From Bacillus pumilus (GTDB taxonomy: Bacteria > Bacillota > Bacilli > Bacillales > Bacillaceae), in NCBI RefSeq assembly GCF_024498355.1, contig NZ_CP101833.1, positions 415,001-479,000 on the forward strand: a stretch of 64,000 nt of DNA, given 5' to 3'. Of the stretch, positions 36,025 through 44,937 are shown piece after piece. Below the pieces are notes generated by a model. The model was not told the DNA's origin, did not search any database, and saw nothing but the letters and a program-made list of their open reading frames with translations. Position numbers and translations under genes: made by a program. Numbering within the stretch: position 1 is the first letter of the stretch; every line of letters begins with the position of its first letter.

Positions 36025-37146
36025 ATGAAGGCCCTTCATTTTGGAGCAGGAAATATTGGCAGAGGGTTTATTGGATCTTTGTTAAAAACATCAGGCTTTG
36101 AGCTTGTGTTTACCGATGTAAATGAAGCGGTGATCCACGAGCTGAATGAAAGAGGAGAATACACAGTCGAGCTTGCAGCACCAGGTCAGAAGCAAGAAGT
36201 AGTAGGTCCTGTTTCAGCGATCAATTCCGTGCAAAATCCAGCGGCATTAACAGAGGCCGTTGCAACAGCAGATTTGATTACAACAGCTGTTGGACCAGCC
36301 GTATTGAAAATCATTGCTTCATCTATTGCTGATGGATTAAAACAAAAAAAGCCTGACCATATCGTCAACATTGTTGCGTGTGAAAATATGATTGGGGGCA
36401 GCTCTCATTTAAAAGAAGCCGTCTTCTCTCATTTAACAGCAGATGAAGAAAAAGCGCTGTCACGTACAGTTGGTTTTCCAAACTCAGCCGTTGACCGCAT
36501 TGTTCCTATTCAGCAGCATGAGGACATTTTGAAAGTATCAGTCGAACCATTTTTCGAGTGGGTCATTGATGAGACGGGCTTTATTGGAGGTGTTCCTCAG
36601 ATTGACGGAGCGACCTTTGTACAAGATTTGACGCCGTATATTGAGCGCAAACTCTTTACTGTCAACACAGGGCATGCACTAGCTGCTTATGTCGGGTATC
36701 AGCAAGGCGTTCAAACGATTAAAGAAGCCGTCGATACACCAGAGATTCGCCAAGTGGTTGAAGGTGCACTTCACGAAACGGGCAGCTATTTAATTGACAC
36801 ATATGGCTTTCAAAAAGAAGAACATGATGCGTATATACAAAAAATCATCAAACGATTTGAAAATGCCTTTATTTCCGACGAAGTGACTCGTGTCGCACGT
36901 TCCCCGCTTAGAAAGCTGGGGGCAGATGACCGCTTAATTGGTCCAGCGAAGAAGATCAAACAGCCAGTTTATTTAATCAAAGGCATTGCCGCAGCTTTGG
37001 CTTACGACTTTGCCGCAGACGAAGAAGCGGTTCGTTTGCAGGCATTAAGAAAAGAAAAAGGCATTGAAGGTGTGCTAGAAGAAGTATGTGGCCTCACGCC
37101 AACAGACGATCTCTATCAAGCCATTCTTAAAGAAATAGCTCGATAA
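36025..37146 (+). CDS. mtlD: Mannitol-1-phosphate 5-dehydrogenase
   Basis: 373-residue NAD-dependent dehydrogenase converting mannitol-1-phosphate to fructose-6-phosphate. N-terminal nucleotide motif MKALHFGAGNIGRGFIG and the catalytic region (FTVNTGHALAAYVGYQ) are typical of the long-chain polyol dehydrogenases. Last gene of mtlAFD. Confidence 0.95.
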   Translation: MKALHFGAGNIGRGFIGSLLKTSGFELVFTDVNEAVIHELNERGEYTVELAAPGQKQEVVGPVSAINSVQNPAALTEAVATADLITTAVGPAVLKIIASSIADGLKQKKPDHIVNIVACENMIGGSSHLKEAVFSHLTADEEKALSRTVGFPNSAVDRIVPIQQHEDILKVSVEPFFEWVIDETGFIGGVPQIDGATFVQDLTPYIERKLFTVNTGHALAAYVGYQQGVQTIKEAVDTPEIRQVVEGALHETGSYLIDTYGFQKEEHDAYIQKIIKRFENAFISDEVTRVARSPLRKLGADDRLIGPAKKIKQPVYLIKGIAAALAYDFAADEEAVRLQALRKEKGIEGVLEEVCGLTPTDDLYQAILKEIAR

Positions 37147-37150
37147 CCAG

Positions 37151-37184
37151 AAAATCCCTTTCCGACGAGTGAAAGGGATTTTTT
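37151..37184 (+). terminator. Terminator of the mtl operon
   Basis: AAAATCCCTTTC pairs with GAAAGGGATTTT, then T-run. Confidence 0.9.
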
Positions 37185-37244
37185 GATGACTTTTTTAATA
37201 CTTTACCCCGCTTGACGATATATGAAGTAAGGGGGAATTTGTAT

Positions 37245-38993
37245 ATGAAAAGGAAAATGTTTTCGTCAAGAAATGTCTTTTTTCAATTAATGTCTGCCAT
37301 TATCGTGATCACGATCTTAACCGGCGGACTTGTTGGAACAACGGGATATTTGTTAGCGAAAAATGTCTTAATTGATGCGGGGAAAGCAGATTTAAAGCAC
37401 ATCGTCAGCGGAGCGATGGCCACACTTGAACAGTTGAATGACCGTGTGGAGAAAAAAGAACTGACGCTTGAACAGGCGCAGGAACAAGCCCGCATTTACT
37501 TAAGCGGGCCTAAAAACGACAACGGGAAAGGATACCAATTTCAAAAATCGGATTTTATCTATAAAAATAAAGGCTATCTCGTCGCATATGGAGCGGATTA
37601 TTCATCACAAGTCCATCCTGTCAACGACATTGGCGTCATCCCGGATAATACGACCAATCGTCAAAAAATGGTCGCTGGAGCCACAGCAAAAGGCGAGGAT
37701 GCACACTATGTGACCTATTTAGATAAGGACGATGCAACTGGGGAAGAAAAACAAAAGCTTGCTTATATGAGCCAGTTCACGCCGTGGAATTGGAGTGTAG
37801 GCATCGCCGTCTTCCAGGACGAATTTTATAAAGAATTAGAGCAGATGAAGCTCTATATGATTCTCATTACAGCGGGTGTTGCTCTCCTGAGTCTTGGGGT
37901 CTTTTATTTGGCCGCGCGAGGAAAAGTCAGGCTGCTTAAGCAAGTCACCGCAGCTTCAAAAGAAATTGCGGCGGGAAATATAGAACGCACGAACTTAAAG
38001 GAAACAACGGATGAAATCGGACAGCTGGCAAAAGGCTTTAACCATATGTCAGGAGAGCTTAGAACACTTGTGAGCGGTTTACAGGAAACGAGCAGCCAGC
38101 TTGTTGAATCAGCGACAGATTTATCGGCGATATCTGAAGAAACCTCAGCCAGCAGTGAAGAGATTGGTCGAGCCATTGGCGACATATCGACCGGAACGCT
38201 TCATCAGGCATCTGACCTTGATGCAGCCAATCAACAAATGACCCAGTACAATCAATCCATCGAAAACGTCAAAGAACAAAGCGATCAAATTAAACGAATT
38301 TCTGACCAATCGAATCAATCATCACAGCAGGGCCAGCAAATTGTTCAGCAATTAAAACAATCAAATGAACAATCCATACAGGCATCTCAAGGCATTAGAG
38401 CAGGCATCGAGCAGTTAAGTACAAAAGTACAGGATATCTCTCAAATCACAGATACGATTGAAAGCATTTCAAATGAAACCAACTTACTTGCACTGAATGC
38501 GAGCATTGAGGCAGCCCGCGCAGGAGAGCATGGCAAAGGCTTCTCGGTTGTGGCGAGCGAAGTACGGAATTTAGCTGAGCAGACAAAACAATCAGCGGTT
38601 CAAATTCAGCAAATGATTCAAGGCATTAAAGAAGAAACGACTGCAACAGCCGGCATGATGTCCAACACAATGGATCGTTTTGCAGAGTTAGATGAGGCGG
38701 TACACGCAACAGAACATGAATTCAATGCCATCTCTACGTCGATTTCACAAACCATTGTCGAAACAAATGCGATGACAAAAGAGCTGAACGCACTGCTGGA
38801 GCAAAACGATCTCATCACAAAAGCGATGCATGGAGCGGCACATATTTCTCAAGAAAATGCTGCTGCTATTGAAGAAATCACAGCATCTACAGATGAACAA
38901 GTGACAGCCATCTCCAATGTGGCCAAGGCAGCAGAAAGACTCAATGAGCTGAGTATGCGATTGAATCAGGATATTGCACGTTATCGTCTATAA
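37245..38993 (+). CDS. Methyl-accepting chemotaxis protein with single-Cache sensor
   Basis: 582-residue chemoreceptor. TM1 at about 13-35, extracellular single Cache-like domain (about 40-200, with NKGYLVAYGADYSSQVHP and PWNWSVGIAVF), TM2 at about 203-224, HAMP to about 280, then the coiled-coil signalling domain with hairpin tip NETNLLALNASIEAARAGE (around 410-430). AGGGGG selects ATG 37245 over the longer frame. It sits after mtlD with its own transcription likely. The ligand is unknown, and mannitol taxis is only a positional idea since PTS sugars are usually sensed otherwise. Confidence 0.88.
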   Translation: MKRKMFSSRNVFFQLMSAIIVITILTGGLVGTTGYLLAKNVLIDAGKADLKHIVSGAMATLEQLNDRVEKKELTLEQAQEQARIYLSGPKNDNGKGYQFQKSDFIYKNKGYLVAYGADYSSQVHPVNDIGVIPDNTTNRQKMVAGATAKGEDAHYVTYLDKDDATGEEKQKLAYMSQFTPWNWSVGIAVFQDEFYKELEQMKLYMILITAGVALLSLGVFYLAARGKVRLLKQVTAASKEIAAGNIERTNLKETTDEIGQLAKGFNHMSGELRTLVSGLQETSSQLVESATDLSAISEETSASSEEIGRAIGDISTGTLHQASDLDAANQQMTQYNQSIENVKEQSDQIKRISDQSNQSSQQGQQIVQQLKQSNEQSIQASQGIRAGIEQLSTKVQDISQITDTIESISNETNLLALNASIEAARAGEHGKGFSVVASEVRNLAEQTKQSAVQIQQMIQGIKEETTATAGMMSNTMDRFAELDEAVHATEHEFNAISTSISQTIVETNAMTKELNALLEQNDLITKAMHGAAHISQENAAAIEEITASTDEQVTAISNVAKAAERLNELSMRLNQDIARYRL

Positions 38994-39077
38994 ATCATTT
39001 TGACTGCGTGTCTCGCGTAAGGTAGTATGAAGTTATTGAAACCCTGCTCACAGGATAAAAAAAGGAGTGTTCCGGTC

Positions 39078-39143
39078 ATGAAAAAGAAAATATTGATGTT
39101 CTTATCTTGTGGCTATGGATACTCCACTGCTGTTTTCTTTTAG
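39078..39143 (+). CDS. Possible 21-residue peptide or gene remnant
   Basis: ATG 39078 is preceded by AAAAAAGGAG with 9-base spacing, a strong ribosome site. The frame encodes a 21-residue peptide (N-terminus MKKKILMFLSCGYG, then YSTAVFF) and stops at TAG. It looks like the beginning of a longer cytosolic or secreted protein cut short, or a genuine micropeptide. I cannot name a family. Confidence 0.35.
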   Translation: MKKKILMFLSCGYGYSTAVFF

Positions 39144-39219
39144 GATAGACAGAAATTGGTGAAGTCTGTCTACATGATGAAGAATCTAGCAGAAAAATCA
39201 TAGTGAGTGAGGGATCTAC

Positions 39220-39612
39220 ATGGAAAAAATCACGAGGAAAAACCCAGAATGTATGCCGAAACCAGTGGGCAATTATAGTCATATCACAAGAGTGCCAAAG
39301 GGTGCGGGGTTATTTGTTACATCGGGTCAAGTAGGAACAGATATGGATGGGCAGATACCATCAAGCTTAAACGACCAAGTAACAAATACATTTGAAAATA
39401 TTAAAAAAGTCCTTGAATCAGAAGGACTGAATGAAGAGCATGTGATTAAGGTCAATATATGGGCAACAGAAGAAATCGACTGGGATCATCTATATCCTCA
39501 GTGGGATACGATCTTTAAAACAGCTTACCCATCAATGACGGTTGCTTATGTATCAGCTTTAGGATGGCCTGAGCTGAAAATTGAAATTGAACTATGGTGC
39601 GCCGATATTTGA
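39220..39612 (+). CDS. Rid/YjgF-family protein
   Basis: 130-residue RidA-like protein (YSHITRVPKGAGLFVTSGQVGTD, FENIKKVLESEGLNEEHVIKVNIWATE, KIEIELWCADI). The Arg that RidA-type imine deaminases carry in the segment before the VE..A strand (Arg105 in the enterobacterial protein) is not visible; the segment reads SMTVAYVSALG. It may thus belong to a non-deaminase Rid subgroup. GAGGGA precedes ATG 39220. Monocistronic. Confidence 0.78.
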   Translation: MEKITRKNPECMPKPVGNYSHITRVPKGAGLFVTSGQVGTDMDGQIPSSLNDQVTNTFENIKKVLESEGLNEEHVIKVNIWATEEIDWDHLYPQWDTIFKTAYPSMTVAYVSALGWPELKIEIELWCADI

Positions 39613-39648
39613 TCAAAAAAAGAACAGTGCAAGCTGTTCTTTTTTTCA
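39613..39648. terminator. Bidirectional terminator
   Basis: AAAAAAGAACAG pairs with CTGTTCTTTTTT; it serves the Rid gene and the convergent small membrane gene. Confidence 0.88.
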
Positions 39649-39655
39649 TGAGTAT

Positions 39656-39898
39656 TTATGAAACAGCTTTGATTCGCTTTGTGATCAATCCAGCGAGAAA
39701 CGTAAAGACTGTGTAGATCATGACCCAAATGAGAAAGGATTCATCCCCGCCAATATAGGTGAACATCAGGATGACACTTGCTAACAACACAATCAAAGTT
39801 GGCATCCAAACCTTCTTCAAAAGCAGCGTGCCGAGAATACCAATCAGCACGGAGATGATGGGAAAGCCAAATACAATCAATAACACAAAGACAGCCAT
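39656..39898 (-). CDS. Small membrane protein, DUF2651-like
   Basis: 80 residues, three hydrophobic segments (about 3-25, 30-47, 53-72) and a basic end (ITKRIKAVS). Resembles the DUF2651/YbeF group in size and the PIISVLIGILG start; weakly supported. AAGGAG precedes ATG 39898. It lies 26 bases after the next small membrane gene on the same strand. Confidence 0.6.
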   Translation of the reverse strand: MAVFVLLIVFGFPIISVLIGILGTLLLKKVWMPTLIVLLASVILMFTYIGGDESFLIWVMIYTVFTFLAGLITKRIKAVS

Positions 39899-39924
39899 AT
39901 CGCGAACTCCTTTTTATCAAGTGT

Positions 39925-40218
39925 TTACATCAAAACATATAAGACTGCCGCAGCCATATGTGGAAGTGCAAAGATCATAAAAAGAAAAGCCGTATCAAGA
40001 CGCCACATGCGGAGCTCTTTTGTTTCAGAGTGATAGGCTGCTCGTGTTTCTTCCCCGTTTGTCCATGCACCCATTAAAAATCCAGACACAACGATCCCAA
40101 TAATAGCGATCCCACCACTGACAAACCCAATCCACTCATAGTGCTGTAGAATGATAGCGGCACTGCAAATCACAATCATTGAGCAAACACCGGCGAAAAA
40201 AGCATGTTTTTTTCTCAT
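39925..40218 (-). CDS. Small membrane protein, DUF5316-like
   Basis: 97 residues: two N-terminal TM segments (about 8-25 and 30-50), a hydrophilic loop with ETRAAYHSETKELRMWR, and a C-terminal TM (FLFMIFALPHMAAAVLYVL). The layout resembles DUF5316 proteins; function unknown. AAGGGAG precedes ATG 40218. Probably co-transcribed with the downstream 80-residue gene. Confidence 0.6.
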   Translation of the reverse strand: MRKKHAFFAGVCSMIVICSAAIILQHYEWIGFVSGGIAIIGIVVSGFLMGAWTNGEETRAAYHSETKELRMWRLDTAFLFMIFALPHMAAAVLYVLM

Positions 40219-40245
40219 TCCGGTTCACTCCCTTCAACAATGACA

Positions 40246-40623
40246 TTAAGAGATGGCATCACATATTTCAATGTAATGACCATCAGGATCAGACACATAA
40301 GCGACGGTTTGACCCCATGGTTTTTTTGCGGGTTCTTTGACGATAGGTACCCCTTTTTCTTTCATTGACGCAATCGCTTGATCCACATCGTCGACGACAA
40401 AGCCAATCTCAAAGGTTTGAGACGAGCTATTCGCCTCTGGGACAGGTAATCCAAGTGCATCTTTTACATCTTGGCGCGAATTAATGGATAAGGTCACTTC
40501 TCCAGTATCAAACTCAACATAGGATTCAACTCTCAATTTAATAGGGAAACCAAGTACATGCTGATAGAAATGAATGCTCGCCTCAACATCGTTTACATAT
40601 AGAATGGTATATTTCATTTTCAT
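40246..40623 (-). CDS. VOC-superfamily (glyoxalase/bleomycin-resistance-like) protein
   Basis: 125 residues, two beta-alpha-beta-beta-beta modules: MKYTILYVNDVEASIHFYQHVLGF and EIGFVVDDVDQAIASMKEKGV ... YVSDPDGHYIEICD. The terminal Glu is the usual metal ligand; other ligands are not certain. The frame is open to 40713, but GAGGAG with 8-base spacing selects ATG 40623. Substrate unknown. Confidence 0.82.
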   Translation of the reverse strand: MKMKYTILYVNDVEASIHFYQHVLGFPIKLRVESYVEFDTGEVTLSINSRQDVKDALGLPVPEANSSSQTFEIGFVVDDVDQAIASMKEKGVPIVKEPAKKPWGQTVAYVSDPDGHYIEICDAIS

Positions 40624-40805
40624 GTGAAAAACTCCTCTCTTCATATACGTGTCAAAACGGAAAGGTTTCCCACCTATTTTATCATATAGTAAATAAGGCG
40701 CATCCAATTCCAAAAAAACAATATTTTTAGCTAAATAGACTTGAAAATCAAAAAATGGTGAATTATGATAAAAATGTAAAATGAGAAAAAATAGGGGGAT
40801 TACAC

Positions 40806-41072
40806 ATGTTGAAAAAAATCATGGTGGCTGTCTTGTCTTTAGGTCTTTTACTAAGCTTTACACAAGTTGACACTCACACAGCGGATGCAAAGACAGTCAA
40901 GTACAAAAACTGCAAAGCACTCAACAAGGTTTATAAAGGCGGAGTGGCGATCAGCAAAAATACGAAAAACAAAGGCGGCAAAACAAAGTACAAGCCTTAT
41001 GCATCAAAAGCGCTTTACTTAAAAAATAAACACCTTGACCGCGATAAAGACGGCATTGCTTGTGAACGCTAA
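40806..41072 (+). CDS. Secreted excalibur-domain calcium-binding protein
   Basis: 88 residues: signal peptide (MLKKIMVAVLSLGLLLSF..., cleavage likely near ADA-K) and a C-terminal excalibur domain with the EF-hand-like DRDKDGIACE. Two Cys (KNCKAL and IACE) fit the family. ATG 40806 follows TAGGGGG. Function unknown, extracellular. Own terminator. Confidence 0.85.
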   Translation: MLKKIMVAVLSLGLLLSFTQVDTHTADAKTVKYKNCKALNKVYKGGVAISKNTKNKGGKTKYKPYASKALYLKNKHLDRDKDGIACER

Positions 41073-41081
41073 ACACATGTG

Positions 41082-41109
41082 AAAAGACCTGTAACAAGGT
41101 CTTTTTTTC
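41082..41109 (+). terminator. Terminator of the excalibur gene
   Basis: AAAAGACCT pairs with AGGTCTTTT, then T-run. Confidence 0.85.
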
Positions 41110-41200
41110 TATGGGATCATTCTCGTCCCTTTGTGCCATCATCGTCTTTATATTAAAATAAAGATAGTTTCAAAAAATGATACAAAGTGGGGTACTCAAT

Positions 41201-41956
41201 TTGTCAACACAAGCTGATAAGAAAGACATCCGATTGATTGCCATTGATATGGATGGCACACTATTAAATAGTGAGCACGTCATTCCTGAGGAAAATAAAC
41301 AAGCCATTAAAGAAGCAGAAGCGAAAGGGGTCCATGTCGTCATTAGCACAGGGCGTACGCTGATAACTTGCCGAGAGCTTGTGGAGCCGCTCAAACTCTC
41401 CTCCTATCTTGTGACAGCAAACGGAAGTGAGATTTGGGATTCAAATTTTCAGCTGATCGAACGAGATCTGCTCCATCCTGATCACGTCCAAATGATGTGG
41501 GATCTAAAAAACAGGTACGAAACCGATTACTGGGCTTCCACTGTGGATAAAGTGTGGAGAGGTGAATTCCCGGATCGAATACATGACCATGAATGGCTAA
41601 AATTTGGCTTTGATATTCATGATGATGACGTTCGTGAGGAAGTGCTCAATACATTGAAAACAAATGAGCATCTAGAGATCACAAATTCAAGTCCAACCAA
41701 TATCGAAGTCAATGCGGCAGGCATTAACAAAGCTGCGGCACTTGCAAAGATAGCAGAACGTATTGGCTGTACAATGGACAACGTCATGTCACTTGGCGAC
41801 AGCCTAAATGATATGGCCATGATTCAAGAAGCCGGATTAGGAATTGCGATGGGAAATGCACAAGAAGTGGTGAAAGAAGCCGCTGATTGGATTACGGCTC
41901 CTAATACAGAACACGGTGTAGCAAAAGCTATCCAACATTGGGTGCTATCTAAATAA
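41201..41956 (+). CDS. ycsE: Cof-type HAD phosphatase YcsE
   Basis: 251-residue HAD hydrolase (class IIB). Motif I is IAIDMDGTLLNSE, motif II VISTGRT, motif IV GDSLNDMAMI. B. subtilis YcsE (about 249 residues) is reported to dephosphorylate a riboflavin-pathway pyrimidine intermediate. ATG 41177 has no ribosome site, whereas AAGTGGGG is 8 bases before TTG 41201. As in B. subtilis it precedes the kip operon. Confidence 0.85.
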   Translation: MSTQADKKDIRLIAIDMDGTLLNSEHVIPEENKQAIKEAEAKGVHVVISTGRTLITCRELVEPLKLSSYLVTANGSEIWDSNFQLIERDLLHPDHVQMMWDLKNRYETDYWASTVDKVWRGEFPDRIHDHEWLKFGFDIHDDDVREEVLNTLKTNEHLEITNSSPTNIEVNAAGINKAAALAKIAERIGCTMDNVMSLGDSLNDMAMIQEAGLGIAMGNAQEVVKEAADWITAPNTEHGVAKAIQHWVLSK

Positions 41957-41988
41957 AAAAGCGAGAGGACATCCCCTCTCGCTTTTTT
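41955..41988 (+). terminator. Terminator of ycsE
   Basis: AAAAAAGCGAGAGG pairs with CCTCTCGCTTTTTT; near-symmetrical. Confidence 0.9.
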
Positions 41989-42048
41989 GCTTTCTCCTAG
42001 TTCTATTGTTATGTTTTCTGACAATTTCATGTGCAGTCTCTCCAAAGT

Positions 42049-42102
42049 TGGTATAATCAATATAAATTCGAATATTCGGACTTGTGATTCCGTATTTCGG
42101 AA
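42049..42102 (+). promoter_or_regulatory. kip operon promoter with two palindromes (candidate KipR operator)
   Basis: An extended -10 TGGTATAAT (TATAAT at 42052-42057) is followed by palindromes CGAATATTCG (42069-42078) and TTCCG-N5-CGGAA (42088-42102), just ahead of the pxpA ribosome site. A 15-base TTCC..GGAA palindrome is the usual shape for IclR-family regulators, and KipR ends this operon. Confidence 0.55.
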
Positions 42103-42119
42103 CATTAAGGAGGGGTCCT

Positions 42120-42878
42120 ATGTATCAAGTGGATATCAACTGTGATTTGGGAGAAAGCTTTGGTCAATACACAATCGGTGCAGACGAACAAATTCTTGAA
42201 TATGTCACCTCAGCCAATATTGCTTGCGGTTTTCATGCAGGAGATCCAACGGTGATGAGAAAGACGGTCAGAATGGCGCTAGATAAAGGGGTTCAAATCG
42301 GTGCGCATCCAGGTTTGCAAGATTTAGTCGGCTTTGGCAGACGTCCAATGGCCATCTCGGCAGAGGAAGCCTATGATCTCGTCATTTATCAAATTGGAGC
42401 TCTATCAGCCTTTCTCAAAGCAGAAGGCGGCAAGATGCAGCATGTCAAACCACACGGTGCTCTCTACAACATGGCGGCTAAAAATACTGAATTATCTGAA
42501 TCAATTGCGAAGGCTGTATATGATGTTGATCCGAACCTTGTGTTATTTGGTCTGTCTGGCAGTGAACTCGCGTTAGCAGGTGAAAAAATAGGTCTTCAAG
42601 TGGCACATGAAGTCTTTTCGGATCGGACGTATCAAATTGATGGGACACTAACGTCCCGCCGCGAACCACATGCACTCATTGAAAAGGATGAGCTGGCGGT
42701 CGAGCAGGTCGTTCGTATGGTACGAGAAGGAAAGGTTCGGACAGTTCAAGGGGAAGATATTCAGCTCAAAGCAGATACGGTTTGCATTCACGGAGACGGC
42801 AGCCATGCGCTTCAATTTGCAAAAACCATTACAGCGAAGCTAAAAGAAGCCAATATTCACATCGGGGCCTTTCAATAA
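42120..42878 (+). CDS. pxpA: 5-oxoprolinase subunit PxpA (YcsF/LamB family)
   Basis: 252 residues of the LamB/YcsF family: [68 protein letters not shown]. With PxpB and PxpC it hydrolyses 5-oxoproline (pyroglutamate) to glutamate with ATP. AAGGAGGGG selects ATG 42120. First gene of pxpA-ycsG-ycsI-kipI-kipA-kipR. Confidence 0.92.
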   Translation: MYQVDINCDLGESFGQYTIGADEQILEYVTSANIACGFHAGDPTVMRKTVRMALDKGVQIGAHPGLQDLVGFGRRPMAISAEEAYDLVIYQIGALSAFLKAEGGKMQHVKPHGALYNMAAKNTELSESIAKAVYDVDPNLVLFGLSGSELALAGEKIGLQVAHEVFSDRTYQIDGTLTSRREPHALIEKDELAVEQVVRMVREGKVRTVQGEDIQLKADTVCIHGDGSHALQFAKTITAKLKEANIHIGAFQ

Positions 42879-42904
42879 AAAACGACATCAAAGGGGGGAA
42901 CAGC

Positions 42905-44122
42905 ATGAAAACAGAGAAAATCAAAAACATGAAGGCGCCAAAGGGAAACCGGTCTATGCTGATGGGCGCAGCCTTCTTAATGGCTACGTCCGCCGTCGGA
43001 CCGGGATTTTTAACACAAACAACCGTGTTTACACAGCAGCTTGCAGCTAGCTTTGGATTTGTCATTTTGATCTCCATTCTGTTAGATATTTTTGCACAAA
43101 CAAATGTATGGCGCATCATTGCCGTCTCAGAAAAACGAGGGCAGGATATTGCAAATATGGTTCTGCCGGGTCTCGGTTATGTGCTAGCTTTTTTGATTGT
43201 CATTGGTGGTCTCGCCTTTAACATCGGAAATATCGCCGGTGCTGGTCTCGGTTTTCAGGTCATTTTCGGTGTCGATCCGAGAATCGGAGCAGGAGTCAGT
43301 GCTGTCATTGCTATTCTGATTTTCGTGATCAAAGAGGCTGGAAAAGCGATGGATCGTTTCACACAGATAGCCGGCTTTGTCATGATTGCTCTTATGCTGT
43401 ATGTGGCCATTTCAACCGCTCCACCAGTTGGAGAAGCAGCTGTGAGAACATTTGTCCCAGAGAAAATTGATATTTTGTCGATTGTGACACTTGTGGGCGG
43501 AACAGTAGGCGGCTATATCGTCTTTGCTGGTGGTCACCGCCTGCTGGATGCTGGTATTAAGGGGAGGGATGCACTGCCGCAAGTGACGAAAAGCTCCATT
43601 TTCGGTATCTTGATTACATCTGTGATGCGTGTTGCTTTATTTTTAGCGGTTCTGGGAGTTGTCTCAAAAGGCTTACAGATTGATCCATCGAACCCGCCTG
43701 CTTCAGTTTTTCAACTAGCATCTGGACATATCGGGTATAAAATGTTCGGGATTATTATGTGGGCTGCGGCGATTACTTCGGTCATTGGAGCGGCATACAC
43801 ATCTGTCTCCTTTTTTAAAACCTTCTCGCCAAAAATTGAGCAAAATCAACGCGGCATTATCATCGGATTTATTGCCCTCTCGACCATATGTTTTATTACG
43901 ATCGGAAGACCTGTGAACATATTGATTTTGGTTGGGGCGATTAATGCAATGATTTTGCCGCTGGCACTTGGAACATTGCTTATTGCGGCTTATAAAAAAG
44001 AGATTGTCGGTGATTATCGTCATCCATTCTTTTTGACAGTGTCAGGTGCGTTTGTTGTCGTCATCATGGCTATTATGAGCGGGTATACAATCATGAATGA
44101 AATCCCTAAATTATGGAGCTGA
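42905..44122 (+). CDS. ycsG: NRAMP-family transporter YcsG
   Basis: 405-residue membrane protein with about 11 hydrophobic segments, NRAMP-like (SAVGPGFLTQTTVFTQQL in the first unwound helix). The Asp-Pro-Gly/Asn metal motif of true Mn/Fe NRAMPs is altered here (AVGPGF), so it may carry something other than divalent metal, perhaps 5-oxoproline given its place. AAGGGGGG selects ATG 42905 over the long overlapping frame. Confidence 0.83.
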   Translation: MKTEKIKNMKAPKGNRSMLMGAAFLMATSAVGPGFLTQTTVFTQQLAASFGFVILISILLDIFAQTNVWRIIAVSEKRGQDIANMVLPGLGYVLAFLIVIGGLAFNIGNIAGAGLGFQVIFGVDPRIGAGVSAVIAILIFVIKEAGKAMDRFTQIAGFVMIALMLYVAISTAPPVGEAAVRTFVPEKIDILSIVTLVGGTVGGYIVFAGGHRLLDAGIKGRDALPQVTKSSIFGILITSVMRVALFLAVLGVVSKGLQIDPSNPPASVFQLASGHIGYKMFGIIMWAAAITSVIGAAYTSVSFFKTFSPKIEQNQRGIIIGFIALSTICFITIGRPVNILILVGAINAMILPLALGTLLIAAYKKEIVGDYRHPFFLTVSGAFVVVIMAIMSGYTIMNEIPKLWS

Positions 44123-44127
44123 TTCGG

Positions 44128-44919
44128 ATGAATGCATATCAAACTTGTGAGCCTTCACAGCTTAGGGAATTGATTCGCAAAAAGGAGATCACAGGACCAA
44201 CAGCAGGCTTTGCAGAGGGGTTTGCTCAAGCCAATTTAATGATTGTCAAAAAAGAACTTGCCTTTGATTTTCTTTTATTTTGTCAGCGGAATCCGGCTGC
44301 ATGCCCCTTGCTTGATGTGCTGGAGCCAGGTGATCCAGTGCCAAGGCGGTCAGCGCCTCAAGCGGATATTCGAACGGATTTTCCAAAGTACCGTATTTAC
44401 CGAAAAGGGATTCTTCAGCAAGAGATGACAGATATCTCCTCTTATTGGGAGGATGATATGGTTGCCTTTCTCATCGGATGCAGTTTTACGTTTGAGCACG
44501 CGCTCATGCTGAATGATATCCCTGTACGTCATATTGAAGACGGTCATAACGTGCCGATGTATGAAACGAATCTTTCCTGTGAACAGGCAGGAGTGTTCCA
44601 TGGCCCGATGGTTGTCAGTATGAGACCTATTCCGGCGCATCAAGTCACAAGAAGTGTTCAAGTGACGTCTAGATTTCCTTCAGTACATGGTGGTCCCATC
44701 CATATAGGTGACCCTGCTGTGATTGGAATCGCAGATGTGGATAAACCAGACTTTGGAGAACCGTCTGTTATGAAAGAAGGAGAAGTCCCGGTGTTTTGGG
44801 CATGCGGTGTGACGCCGCAAGCCATTGTCATGCACACAAAACCAGACATTGCGATCACTCATGCACCCGGTCATATGTTCATCACAGACCGAAGAGATCA
44901 ACAGCTCGGAGTGCTGTAG
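44128..44919 (+). CDS. ycsI: DUF1445 hydro-lyase family protein YcsI
   Basis: 263 residues of the YcsI/D-glutamate cyclase-like family (FAQANLMIVKKELAFDFLLFC, FLIGCSFTFEHAL, MSMRPIP-like MVVSMRPIPAHQV, HAPGHMFITDRRD). Members of this group interconvert D-glutamate and 5-oxoproline, which suits the operon. GGAG with 9-base spacing favours ATG 44128 over the upstream ATG 44113 that overlaps ycsG. Confidence 0.83.
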   Translation: MNAYQTCEPSQLRELIRKKEITGPTAGFAEGFAQANLMIVKKELAFDFLLFCQRNPAACPLLDVLEPGDPVPRRSAPQADIRTDFPKYRIYRKGILQQEMTDISSYWEDDMVAFLIGCSFTFEHALMLNDIPVRHIEDGHNVPMYETNLSCEQAGVFHGPMVVSMRPIPAHQVTRSVQVTSRFPSVHGGPIHIGDPAVIGIADVDKPDFGEPSVMKEGEVPVFWACGVTPQAIVMHTKPDIAITHAPGHMFITDRRDQQLGVL

Positions 44920-44937
44920 AAAGAGAGGTGTCCTCAA

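Noticed and set aside
37245..38993. Chemoreceptor as a mannitol sensor of the mtl operon
   Set aside because: A terminator separates it from mtlD, and nothing in the sensor domain points to mannitol; kept as an unrelated neighbour.
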